Source: an uncultured Clostridium sp. (lineage in GTDB: Bacteria; Bacillota_I; Bacilli_A; RF39; UBA660). From it: a stretch of 12,739 nt of DNA. The position numbers and the translations under genes were made by a program. The stretch covers positions 1 to 12,739 of the forward strand of contig CAJKHY010000026.1 in assembly GCA_905199855.1 (NCBI GenBank), in the 5' to 3' direction. Each line of letters begins with the position of its first letter. The stretch's first letter is position 1. Shown one piece after another: positions 1 through 5,359 of this stretch. The notes beneath the pieces are model-generated. The model searched no databases. It worked only from the letters and a program-made list of their open reading frames with translations, and was not told the origin of the DNA.

Positions 1-61
1 AATATTTATACTGTACCCCCCCCCATACAAAGGTTTGTGTTATATAATTTGTTCTATTCAT
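1..61 (-). CDS. 5' end of an unknown gene carrying a G9 tract, cut by the window edge
   Basis: ATG at 61-59 on the minus strand is preceded by GAGGTG at a normal distance and by a near-consensus promoter (97-125), so this looks like a real gene start and not chance. The frame stays open for 20 codons to the window edge (starts MNRTNYITQTFVWGG). Codons 13-16 lie in a run of nine G (positions 16-24 on the plus strand are C9). By hand translation, one fewer G also stays open in another frame to the edge, and one more G meets a TAA almost at once. The product cannot be identified from 20 residues; no signal peptide or motif can be called. The tract may be a contingency repeat, or an assembly boundary. 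Confidence 0.5.
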   Translation of the reverse strand, partial: MNRTNYITQTFVWGGVQYKY

Positions 62-96
62 TTTAAACACCTCACTTCTGCTATTCTTATGTATTA

Positions 97-125
97 ATTT
101 TACTATCTTTAGATTTTGGTGTCAA
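97..125 (-). promoter_or_regulatory. Sigma-A type promoter for the left-edge gene
   Basis: On the minus strand a perfect TTGACA (125-120) is followed after 17 nt by TAAAAT (102-97), one mismatch from consensus. The predicted start is near 90, giving a leader of about 29 nt before the ATG at 61. The -35 lies only 6 nt past the stop of the upstream 214-residue gene and no terminator hairpin is visible between them, so readthrough may add to expression. Confidence 0.65.
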
Positions 126-131
126 TACTTT

Positions 132-776
132 TTAACTATTTCTTTTAATTAGTTCTTTTACTTTAATATTATCATCTAAGTTAATCATTGTATCTAAGTC
201 ATATAAAGGCACTAATTTATCATAATTTTTTAACATAGTTCTTGTTTTTCTAAGTAAATCTATTATCATATCATATCTATTTTCTTTTTTTTCATTACTC
301 ATAAAATAATTAACTGGTATAGTAATAAATTTTAAGTTATTTAAAGATATTCTATTTTTAACCATTAGTTCATCTGGATAATCAGAAAATTTTCTAGTTG
401 ATTTATTTATTAGATAAAGTAATTCTTTTTCACTTTTTCTTTTCATAAAATAAGGTTCTAATAATATGGGTTTAATGGTTTCAATATTATCTTTTGATAA
501 AGCTAAGGTTAATGACCTTTTGATATGGTAAGAAAAAGCATTATAATTGATACAAATTTTTTTCTTATTATAAACATTATTTATTTTAGTATAATCACAG
601 ACCGATATATATTCTAATCCATTGTAACCAATTTTATTATGATCGTATTTATCTTGTAAGGAAAGAGATAGTAAACTACCTGATTTTAATATTTTTTCCA
701 AGATACTAAAAGTATCAGTAAAATCATTGTTATCACAAATACAAATACCATGCAAATACACGTCGTCTAAATTCAT
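132..776 (-). CDS. Unrecognised 214-residue protein, possibly ADP-ribosyltransferase-like
   Basis: Start ATG at 776 with GAGGGA about 4 nt upstream; own promoter at 800-827. No signal peptide or membrane segment is visible. I do not recognise the family with confidence. The layout is suggestive of the ADP-ribosyltransferase fold: an N-terminal strand ending in LHG (His9), a helix reading ILEKILKSGSLLS (25-37) that resembles the segment after the ART histidine, a strand with YIS (56-58), and late in the protein YPDELMVKNRISL (133-145), where Glu136 sits where an ART or DarT-like catalytic Glu followed by 'v..I.l..i' would be expected. The chain ends in a Lys-rich helical stretch. It is divergent from glmS. 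The ART reading is inference only; it could equally be an uncharacterised lineage-specific family. Confidence 0.8.
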   Translation of the reverse strand: MNLDDVYLHGICICDNNDFTDTFSILEKILKSGSLLSLSLQDKYDHNKIGYNGLEYISVCDYTKINNVYNKKKICINYNAFSYHIKRSLTLALSKDNIETIKPILLEPYFMKRKSEKELLYLINKSTRKFSDYPDELMVKNRISLNNLKFITIPVNYFMSNEKKENRYDMIIDLLRKTRTMLKNYDKLVPLYDLDTMINLDDNIKVKELIKRNS

Positions 777-799
777 AATTTCCCTCTTTCGTATTTTCT

Positions 800-827
800 A
801 TTATATCATTTTATGAAAATATGTAAA
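800..827 (-). promoter_or_regulatory. Promoter of the 214-residue gene
   Basis: Minus-strand TTTACA (827-822), 16-nt spacer, perfect TATAAT (805-800). The start would fall near 793, leaving a leader under 20 nt that contains the GAGGGA ribosome binding site. It lies back to back with the glmS promoter. Confidence 0.65.
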
Positions 828-844
828 GTATTATACATTTTCAG

Positions 845-873
845 TAGACAAAAAATATTTTTTTTAATAAAAT
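845..873 (+). promoter_or_regulatory. Probable glmS promoter
   Basis: TAGACA (845-850), 17-nt spacer, TAAAAT (868-873). Initiation near 880 would place about 36 nt ahead of the ribozyme cleavage site at 916/917. The surrounding A/T tracts allow other hexamer choices, so the exact position is tentative. Confidence 0.5.
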
Positions 874-916
874 ATTGTAAGTAAGAGAATTATTGAAGGA
901 GGTTTGTTCCTTATAA

Positions 917-1042
917 GCGCCAGACCCGATAAGGGTGACGAGGTATAGAATTATCGATTTTTCGGCGGGTATTCTATCGGTTTTGTGATATCGTTAGATA
1001 TATAATAAAAGGTAAAATCATTATTACTACAAAATATATATC
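917..1042 (+). ncRNA. glmS ribozyme: glmS ribozyme / GlcN6P-responsive riboswitch
   Basis: This is the metabolite-dependent self-cleaving RNA in the glmS leader. Glucosamine-6-phosphate acts as cofactor for cleavage 5' of the first G, and in Bacillota the 5'-OH product is then degraded, lowering GlmS. The sequence shows the conserved core in order: AGCGCC with the cleavage site at A916/G917; a very short P1 hairpin, ACCC (924-927) with GGGT (933-936) and loop GATAA; GACGAGG (937-943); ATAGAAT (945-951) pairing with ATTCTAT (971-977); the ATCGA...TTTCGGCGGGT core (953-970); CGTTAGA (992-998); GGTAAAA (1011-1017); and a closing stem GATATATA (997-1004) with TATATATC (1035-1042). The glmS ribosome binding site starts about 10 nt later. 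Boundaries of the 3' accessory stems are approximate. Confidence 0.93.
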
Positions 1043-1070
1043 ATTCACATAGAAGGAAGGAAAATATTTT

Positions 1071-2864
1071 ATGTGTGGAATTGTTGGATATGTTGGTAAA
1101 AAAAACTGCATACCAATTTTAATTGATGGTTTGAAAAACCTAGAATATCGTGGTTATGATTCAGCGGGTATTGCTTTTTTGAATGATAATCAAATAAAGA
1201 TTATAAAAAAGCAAGGTAGACTTATAAATCTTGAGAAAGAAATTGATAATAAGTATTACAGCAATTTAGGTATTGGTCATACAAGGTGGGCTACTCATGG
1301 TGTTGCAAATGAAATTAATGCTCATCCTCATAATGTGGGTGATATTACTTTAATTCATAATGGAATTATTGAAAATTATGAGGAGTTAAGAAATGAATTA
1401 ATTAATCATGGTTATCAAATAGATACTGAGAATGATACTAAAATTGCTTGTGCCTATATTGATTATTTGTATAAGAACAATCATGATATGTTAAAGACTT
1501 TGAGTATGTTAAAGGAAAAATTTAAAGGTAGTTATGCTCTTGGGATTTTAGTTAATGGCAGTAATAAGTTATACGCTATTAGGAAGGATAGTCCTTTAAT
1601 TATCGGGGTTTCTAATGATGGTAATTATATAGCAAGTGATGTGTTTGCTATTTTGAATGAGACTAATAAATATATTGTTTTAGATAATAATGAAGTTGTT
1701 ATTTTAGATAATAAGATTAATGTTTATAATGATGGAGTTTTAGTTGATAAAAAGATTCTTACTTTTAATCATAAGGCAAATGAGATTACTAAAAATGGAT
1801 ATTCACATTTTATGTTAAAAGAAATTCACGAACAGGATAATCTATCTAAGAAGTTAATTGATATGTATTTAGAAAATAAAGATACGATTATTAATAAGAT
1901 GCCTTGCTTTGATAAGTATGATAAGATTGATATTGTGGCTTGTGGAAGTGCTTATCATGCTGGTATGATTGGTAAGAGTTTAATTGAGGAATATGGTGAT
2001 ATACCTGTAAGTGTTAATCTTGCTAGTGAATATCGCTACAAAAAGTTATTTTTGAATGACAAAACTTTGGTTATAGCGATATCTCAGTCAGGAGAAACAG
2101 CTGATACTTTAGCTTCTGTTAATATTGCTAAACAAAATCATGCTGATACTTTAGGTATTGTTAATGTTGTTGGTTCTTCTATTGCTAGAGTTTGTGATAA
2201 TGTATTATATACTAATGCTGGTCCTGAAATTGCGGTTGCTACTACTAAGGCATATTCTATGCAAGTTTTAATGCTTAGTTTAATTGCTTTAAATATTGGA
2301 ATAAGTAAGAATTTAATTGATAAGGTTAAACTAGACTATATTATTAATAATTATCGATTATTACCTAGTAAAATAAATGAAGTGATTAATAAGAATTATA
2401 GTGATATTGCTAAACAGATTTATAATAAAAATGATATTTTCTTTATTGGAAGAAATGTTGATTATGCTCTTGCTATGGAAGGAAGTTTAAAATTAAAAGA
2501 AATATCTTATCTGCATGCTGAGAGTTATGCTGCAGGAGAATTAAAGCATGGTACTATTTCTTTAATCGAAAAAGGTACACCAGTTATTGCGATTGTAACT
2601 GATGATAAGATATATGAGAAAACAATTAGTAATATTAAGGAAGTAAAAGCTCGTGGAGCTAATGTGATTTTAATTACTAATGATAAGTTAGATGTAAATG
2701 GAGATTTCTATGATAGTAAGATAGTTGTAAATAATTTACATAATTTAGTTAATTCTTTAATTACAATTGTTCCTTTGCAGTTAATAGCTTATGAGGTTGC
2801 TAAGATGAAGAATTTAGATATTGATAAGCCAAGAAATCTTGCTAAAAGTGTAACTGTTGAATAG
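1071..2864 (+). CDS. glmS: Glutamine--fructose-6-phosphate aminotransferase (isomerizing), GlmS
   Basis: Converts fructose-6-phosphate and glutamine to glucosamine-6-phosphate and glutamate, the first step toward UDP-GlcNAc for peptidoglycan; cytoplasmic. The 597 residues match the usual length. The N-terminal Ntn glutaminase domain starts MCGIVGYVG, with Cys2 exposed as nucleophile after Met removal, then HTRWATHG (70-77), HNGIIENY (96-103) and the Asn-Asp pair at 121-122. Two SIS sugar-isomerase domains follow, with SQSGET in the first and ELKHG in the second, ending in the typical PRNLAKSVTVE tail. The ATG follows a GGAAGG ribosome binding site about 10 nt away. It is a monocistronic unit: own promoter, product-sensing ribozyme in the leader, and a terminator overlapping its TAG stop. 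Nothing is missing or unusual. Confidence 0.98.
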   Translation: MCGIVGYVGKKNCIPILIDGLKNLEYRGYDSAGIAFLNDNQIKIIKKQGRLINLEKEIDNKYYSNLGIGHTRWATHGVANEINAHPHNVGDITLIHNGIIENYEELRNELINHGYQIDTENDTKIACAYIDYLYKNNHDMLKTLSMLKEKFKGSYALGILVNGSNKLYAIRKDSPLIIGVSNDGNYIASDVFAILNETNKYIVLDNNEVVILDNKINVYNDGVLVDKKILTFNHKANEITKNGYSHFMLKEIHEQDNLSKKLIDMYLENKDTIINKMPCFDKYDKIDIVACGSAYHAGMIGKSLIEEYGDIPVSVNLASEYRYKKLFLNDKTLVIAISQSGETADTLASVNIAKQNHADTLGIVNVVGSSIARVCDNVLYTNAGPEIAVATTKAYSMQVLMLSLIALNIGISKNLIDKVKLDYIINNYRLLPSKINEVINKNYSDIAKQIYNKNDIFFIGRNVDYALAMEGSLKLKEISYLHAESYAAGELKHGTISLIEKGTPVIAIVTDDKIYEKTISNIKEVKARGANVILITNDKLDVNGDFYDSKIVVNNLHNLVNSLITIVPLQLIAYEVAKMKNLDIDKPRNLAKSVTVE

Positions 2865-2877
2865 TTACTCTTTTTTT
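2850..2877 (+). terminator. glmS intrinsic terminator
   Basis: GTAACT (2850-2855) pairs with AGTTAC (2863-2868) around a 7-nt loop and is followed by TC and T7 (2871-2877). The hairpin contains the glmS stop codon, and the right arm and T tract encode the last codons of the convergent small gene. The stem is only 6 bp, so it may be modest in strength. Confidence 0.65.
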
Positions 2878-3146
2878 AAGTTATTAATTTCTATATCTAT
2901 GGCATTACGCATCTTGGTAAGCATTTCGATAGTGAAATCACTTTCTCTACTTGGCATGGTATTGGCTAGGGTTCTTCGTTCTTTTACAAAATGATCACTG
3001 GCATTTGTACATAATACTTGAGAGGCTAACATTAACCAATTACCTAATGCGTTTTGTTCCGAAGAATCTAAATCATCAATTAAAAGATATCCTACAATGA
3101 ATGCAGACCATGTAAATACTCTAGGACTAACATCAGGTAATCTCAT
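2865..3146 (-). CDS. Small conserved-looking protein of unknown function (93 aa)
   Basis: ATG at 3146 is preceded by an unusually strong ribosome binding site (GGGGAGGAGA), and a TATAAT at 3171-3166 could serve as its -10. The product begins MRLPDVSPRVFTWSAF, has a mildly hydrophobic N-terminal third (FTWSAFIVGYLLIDDL) too polar to be a confident membrane helix, then an Asn/Trp-containing segment (NALGNWLMLASQVL) and a charged helical C-terminus. Trp and Cys content and base composition are less AT-extreme than its neighbours, which argues for a real, constrained protein. It converges with glmS with no gap: its TAA begins one base after the glmS stop. I do not recognise the family; a small globular helical protein is the safest description. 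Confidence 0.8.
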   Translation of the reverse strand: MRLPDVSPRVFTWSAFIVGYLLIDDLDSSEQNALGNWLMLASQVLCTNASDHFVKERRTLANTMPSRESDFTIEMLTKMRNAIDIEINNLKKE

Positions 3147-3173
3147 AAATCTCCTCCCCTATATAATTATATG

Positions 3174-3203
3174 AAAAAAGAAGAAATTTAAATATTTTCT
3201 TCT
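3174..3203 (-). terminator. Weak hairpin-plus-T-tract downstream of the permease remnant
   Basis: On the minus strand AGAAGAAA (3203-3196) pairs with TTTCTTCT (3186-3179) around a 9-nt loop, followed by T6 (3179-3174 on the complement). The stem has few GC pairs. It overlaps the stop codon of the FtsX fragment, which fits an inherited terminator of the original permease gene. Confidence 0.4.
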
Positions 3204-3567
3204 CTTATGACTTCAAGAATGTTTTTTTGTTTAATCTTATTTGTCGAGTAAAACATTGTTATTAATGATATGATAAATACGCCTAATATGCTAATGATTA
3301 TGCTTTTTATTGGTAGATAGAATTCACCACTTACTAGTTTATTCATATTATTACTTATAATAAATGATAATAATGTTCCTACAAAGATCCCATAAAATAA
3401 TGATTTTATTCCAAACATGATACTTTCAAAGAATATCATTTTGTTAAAATCATGATTAGTTAATCCTAAGCTTCTTAATATCTTAGCATTATGCTTATAT
3501 TAATGATATTAAAGACACTAGTAATACCAATTAGAGTTACTAAACTAATAAAGCCATATAATAATAT
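3188..3567 (-). pseudogene. Broken C-terminal fragment of an FtsX-family ABC transporter permease
   Basis: Two frames together spell the C-terminus of an FtsX/MacB-type permease. The upstream part (about 3567-3475) reads LYGFISLVTLIGITSVFNI then runs into TAA. The next part, in another frame, resumes with LRSLGLTNHDFNKM and continues as an open 83-codon stretch from an internal ATG at 3439, including two hydrophobic segments (FYGIFVGTLLSFII and SIIISILGVFIISLITM) and the usual end NILEVIREENI. The segment that in this family reads roughly '..lR.rEFa.L+S' is shortened at the frame change, so a small deletion near 3475-3500 is likely. The N-terminal several hundred residues are absent: homology stops at a 50-nt hairpin (3568). 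No cognate ATPase is in the window. The short downstream ORF lacks a good ribosome binding site and is probably not a working protein. Confidence 0.8.
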
Positions 3568-3617
3568 CAGACTGTTGACAAATAGGTAAATAAAATCACT
3601 TATTTATCAACAGTCTG
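3568..3617. repeat. 50-nt near-perfect inverted repeat (hairpin) at the edge of the permease remnant
   Basis: CAGACTGTTGA (3568-3578) pairs with TCAACAGTCTG (3607-3617); after one mismatch AAATA pairs with TATTT, then GT with AC after a G-T wobble, leaving a loop of about 10 nt. The outer 11 bp are perfect and much richer in GC than the surroundings. A T7 run lies 6 nt beyond the right arm (3624-3630), so it might act as a plus-strand terminator shielding the tRNA, but no plus-strand gene ends here. Its position exactly where permease homology stops is equally consistent with a small mobile hairpin or the scar of one. Confidence 0.75.
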
Positions 3618-3648
3618 AGATAATTTTTTTAATAAAGTTATCTTTTTT

Positions 3649-3678
3649 TATACATTTTTTTGTTTTCTGTGTTATAAT
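3649..3678 (+). promoter_or_regulatory. tRNA-Leu promoter
   Basis: Perfect TATAAT (3673-3678) with a weak TATACA (3649-3654) 18 nt upstream. Initiation about 7 nt after the -10 falls at 3684-3686, at or within 2-3 nt of the mature tRNA 5' end (3687). Confidence 0.6.
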
Positions 3679-3686
3679 TGATATAT

Positions 3687-3773
3687 GCTTGTGTGGCGGA
3701 ACTGGTAGACGCGCTGGACTCAAAATCCAGTATTAGCAATAATGTGTGGGTTCGATTCCCACCACAAGCACCA
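3687..3773 (+). tRNA. tRNA-Leu(CAA)
   Basis: A complete class II tRNA of 87 nt with encoded CCA. Acceptor GCTTGTG (3687-3693) pairs with CACAAGC (3763-3769), discriminator A3770, CCA 3771-3773. The D arm contains AACTGGTAGA. The anticodon stem CTGGA/TCCAG (3714-3718, 3726-3730) closes the loop CTCAAAA, placing anticodon CAA at 3721-3723 (reads UUG). The extended variable arm TATTAGCAATAATG and the T arm GTGGG-TTCGATT-CCCAC are typical of tRNA-Leu. Confidence 0.97.
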
Positions 3774-3814
3774 TTGACGAATCTGTTCGAATTATTTGAA
3801 CTTTGATATACATT

Positions 3815-3845
3815 ACAATCTGAAAAAAGATTGTTTTTTTCTTTT
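3815..3845 (+). terminator. Intrinsic terminator of tRNA-Leu
   Basis: ACAATCT (3815-3821) pairs with AGATTGT (3828-3834) around loop GAAAAA, followed directly by a T-rich run to 3845. It ends the tRNA transcript about 40 nt past CCA. Confidence 0.85.
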
Positions 3846-3849
3846 TCGG

Positions 3850-3882
3850 CTAGTATTTTGATGCTTGTGTCAAAATACCTAG
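3850..3882. other. Hairpin whose loop repeats 10 nt of the tRNA-Leu 5' end
   Basis: CTAGTATTTTGA (3850-3861) pairs with TCAAAATA-C-CTAG (3870-3882, one bulged C), giving a 12-bp stem. The segment across the loop, ATGCTTGTGT (3861-3870), is identical to 3685-3694, which spans the tRNA-Leu 5' end. There is no T tract after it, so a terminator is unlikely. A regulatory stem or recombination scar are both possible. Confidence 0.6.
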
Positions 3883-3886
3883 GGGG

Positions 3887-3915
3887 TTAAATATTTTGTC
3901 ATAACAAAATATAAT
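3887..3915 (+). promoter_or_regulatory. Promoter with a palindromic operator between -35 and -10
   Basis: TTAAAT (3887-3892), exactly 17 nt, perfect TATAAT (3910-3915). A perfect inverted repeat with 9-bp arms ATATTTTGT (3891-3899) and ACAAAATAT (3904-3912) and a 4-nt centre fills the spacer and overlaps both hexamers, the classic position for a repressor site. Downstream a (TA)8 run (3945-3960) lies between the promoter and the AGGAGG site at 3974-3979. The regulator is unknown; the nearest candidate is the HTH protein at 4786-5226. Confidence 0.6.
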
Positions 3916-3986
3916 AAAAAATACTATAAAATGTGATAAAATAATATATATATATATATAAATTTATATTTTTAGGAGGAAGTTTA

Positions 3987-4712
3987 ATGGGTTGTATTTT
4001 ATTTCATGTTCCGCACTCGGCTTTAAAAATTCCTAAACAATATTGGGATATATGTATAAAGGATCAAAAATATATAAAAAGAACAAATAAATTTTTGAGT
4101 GATTACTTGACTGATAAATTAATTCCAAACAAATGTCACAAATTAATTTTTAAATATTCGAGATTATTTTGTGATGTTGAAAAATTTAAAGATGATTCAA
4201 AAGAAATTATGTCAAAAAAAGGAATGGGTGTAATTTATACAAAAGATTGTGATAATACTATTGCAATTCCAAACAAAAAATATAAAAGAACAATTTTAAA
4301 GTCATACTATGATAAACATCATAATAAATTAGATAAAATAGTTACTAACTTATTAAAAAAATACAATAAATGTATTATTATAGATTTCCATAGTTTTTCG
4401 GATGAGATGGTAGAAAAATTATTTGATATAACCAATACACCAGATATATGTATTGGTGCTGATAATACTTATGTTAATGAAAAATTAATTAATTTTACAG
4501 TTGAACATTTTAAAAAATGTGGTTATTCAGTTGAGATTAATAAACCATATTCGGGAACTATAATTCCAAATAAATATTTTAGTAAAAAAGAAAAAAGATT
4601 ATCCTCAATTATGCTAGAGATAAATAAGAGAATCTATTTGAATGATAAGAATGATTTTTATAAATTTAAGCAATGTATAGATGATTATTACGACAATATT
4701 AAGAAAATATAA
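3987..4712 (+). CDS. N-formylglutamate amidohydrolase-family protein
   Basis: Family members (PF05013) hydrolyse N-formylglutamate and related N-acyl amino acids with a bound metal, classically the last step of one histidine-utilisation branch; cytoplasmic. The 241 residues show the family's landmarks in order: HVPHS (7-11), SRLFCDVEKF (58-67), GMGVIYTKD (79-87), YYDKHHNKLD (108-117), a DFHSF metal motif (133-137, for DCHSM), NKPYSGTIIP (185-194) and MLEINKRIYL (209-218). Start: ATG with AGGAGG 7 nt upstream and its own promoter. The protein is very Lys/Asn/Ile-rich and has diverged from hut enzymes. No other histidine-degradation gene is nearby, so the substrate is open. It sits alone between tRNA-Leu and a tRNA-like tail, suggesting acquisition as accessory cargo. 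Confidence 0.88.
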   Translation: MGCILFHVPHSALKIPKQYWDICIKDQKYIKRTNKFLSDYLTDKLIPNKCHKLIFKYSRLFCDVEKFKDDSKEIMSKKGMGVIYTKDCDNTIAIPNKKYKRTILKSYYDKHHNKLDKIVTNLLKKYNKCIIIDFHSFSDEMVEKLFDITNTPDICIGADNTYVNEKLINFTVEHFKKCGYSVEINKPYSGTIIPNKYFSKKEKRLSSIMLEINKRIYLNDKNDFYKFKQCIDDYYDNIKKI

Positions 4713-4731
4713 AAGTTGTAGACGTCTACTT

Positions 4732-4742
4732 CATCCGCACCA
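4732..4742 (+). other. Possible remnant of a tRNA 3' end
   Basis: CATCCGCACCA reads as the 3' acceptor strand of a tRNA with acceptor GCGGATG, discriminator A and CCA. It is followed at tRNA-like distance by an intrinsic terminator (4758-4785). No 5' acceptor, anticodon arm or normal T arm precedes it; instead there is a 12-bp palindrome GTAGACGTCTAC (4718-4729). GCACCATT (4737-4744) matches the end of tRNA-Leu plus two bases (3768-3775), so the two copies flank the amidohydrolase gene. Eleven bases is short enough to be chance. Confidence 0.35.
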
Positions 4743-4757
4743 TTAAAGATTTATTCT

Positions 4758-4785
4758 AACTAGAAATAGTTCGTTTTTTCTTGTT
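4758..4785 (+). terminator. Intrinsic terminator after the amidohydrolase gene
   Basis: AACTA (4758-4762), GAAA tetraloop, TAGTT (4767-4771), then CG and T6 (4774-4779) with more T beyond. It may have belonged to a lost tRNA gene, and it now can end the 3987-4712 transcript. Confidence 0.65.
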
Positions 4786-5226
4786 TTAAAATATATAGTG
4801 ACCAAAAAGTGACTGAAAAGTAACCGAATATATTGATATTATAGGTGATAAAATGTACATAGAAGATGAATATACAGAATTGAAAATTGAATTAATAAAA
4901 GATATAAAAAAAAAATTGCATTTGCAAATACTAAGGATGGAAAAATATACATTGGTATTGATGGATTTCAATATTTTTATTTTAAGGTTTTTCCCATTCT
5001 GTTTTATACGATTGTTATAAATATTTTCAATAGATACATTAAATATTTTATTAAGTTTAATAATATTTTCTTCGTTTGGAAATGTGAGTCCATTTTCCCA
5101 TTTACTTATTGCATTACTATTAATATCCAATAAATTCCCTAGTCGCGTCTGAGTCATATCGTTTTTTTCTCGTAATTCAAATATTATTTGTCCATATATT
5201 CTTTTTTTCTCATCTCTATGATTCAA
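4786..5226 (-). CDS. Xre-family HTH regulator with a probably aberrant C-terminus
   Basis: A Cro/C1-type DNA-binding domain spans about residues 13-72, with the helix-turn-helix around MTQTRLGNLLDINSNAISKWENG and a normal end at IENIY. The start is TTG at 5226: AAGGAGG lies 7 nt upstream and no ATG occurs before residue 24. A -10 TATAAT is at 5279-5274. From about residue 82 onward the chain turns into Phe/Ser/Ile-rich sequence that lies antisense to a recognisable AlbA_2 coding remnant (4853-4965) and to the 11-nt repeats (4797-4829). That tail is therefore likely accidental: the original gene seems to have lost its 3' end and now reads to a chance TAA at 4788. The HTH domain may still fold and bind DNA. 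It converges on the amidohydrolase gene and could repress it; that is inference. Confidence 0.7.
   Translation of the reverse strand: MNHRDEKKRIYGQIIFELREKNDMTQTRLGNLLDINSNAISKWENGLTFPNEENIIKLNKIFNVSIENIYNNRIKQNGKNLKIKILKSINTNVYFSILSICKCNFFFISFINSIFNSVYSSSMYILSPIISIYSVTFQSLFGHYIF
4797..4829 (+). repeat. Three tandem 11-nt units, AGTGACYRAAA-like
   Basis: AGTGACCAAAA (4797), AGTGACTGAAA (4808) and AGTAACCGAAT (4819) follow at exact 11-nt intervals. Read on the plus strand with one base restored per unit they would encode Lys-Val-Thr repeats, as in linkers of some bacterial regulators. Read as DNA they are helically phased sites. Both readings are inference. Confidence 0.6.
4853..4965 (+). pseudogene. 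Frameshifted N-terminal remnant of an AlbA_2 (Schlafen AlbA-2) domain protein
   Basis: From ATG 4853 the plus strand reads MYIEDEYTELKIELIKDIKK, the typical start of AlbA_2 putative ATP/nucleic-acid-binding proteins. An A10 run (4906-4915) then breaks the frame. In the next frame the conserved AFANTKDGKIYIGIDG continues to 4965, after which similarity ends at the junction with the HTH gene. Only about 38 of the several hundred residues usual in these proteins remain. The net frame change at the A run could be a small deletion or, less likely, a sequencing error, but truncation is certain. Confidence 0.75.
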
Positions 5227-5273
5227 GATATTTCCTCCTTTTATTTATTGTAAAATGTTTGATTGATAATGTT

Positions 5274-5279
5274 ATTATA
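5274..5279 (-). promoter_or_regulatory. Probable -10 element of the HTH gene
   Basis: Minus-strand TATAAT about 35 nt upstream of the AAGGAGG site. No convincing -35 is seen in the A/T tracts beyond it. Confidence 0.4.
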
Positions 5280-5359
5280 TCATGTTTTTTTATTTTTTTA
5301 ATACACATTTTACCGAAAACGAGAAAAATTGTTGTTTTCTTTTGTTACAATAAATATAG

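Noticed and set aside
3568..3617. Integron attC site
   Set aside because: The hairpin arms do not carry the RYYYAAC/GTTRRRY ends, and no integrase or cassette array is present.
3850..3912. CRISPR-like repeats near the tRNA
   Set aside because: The two dyads differ in sequence and there is no repeat-spacer periodicity or cas gene.
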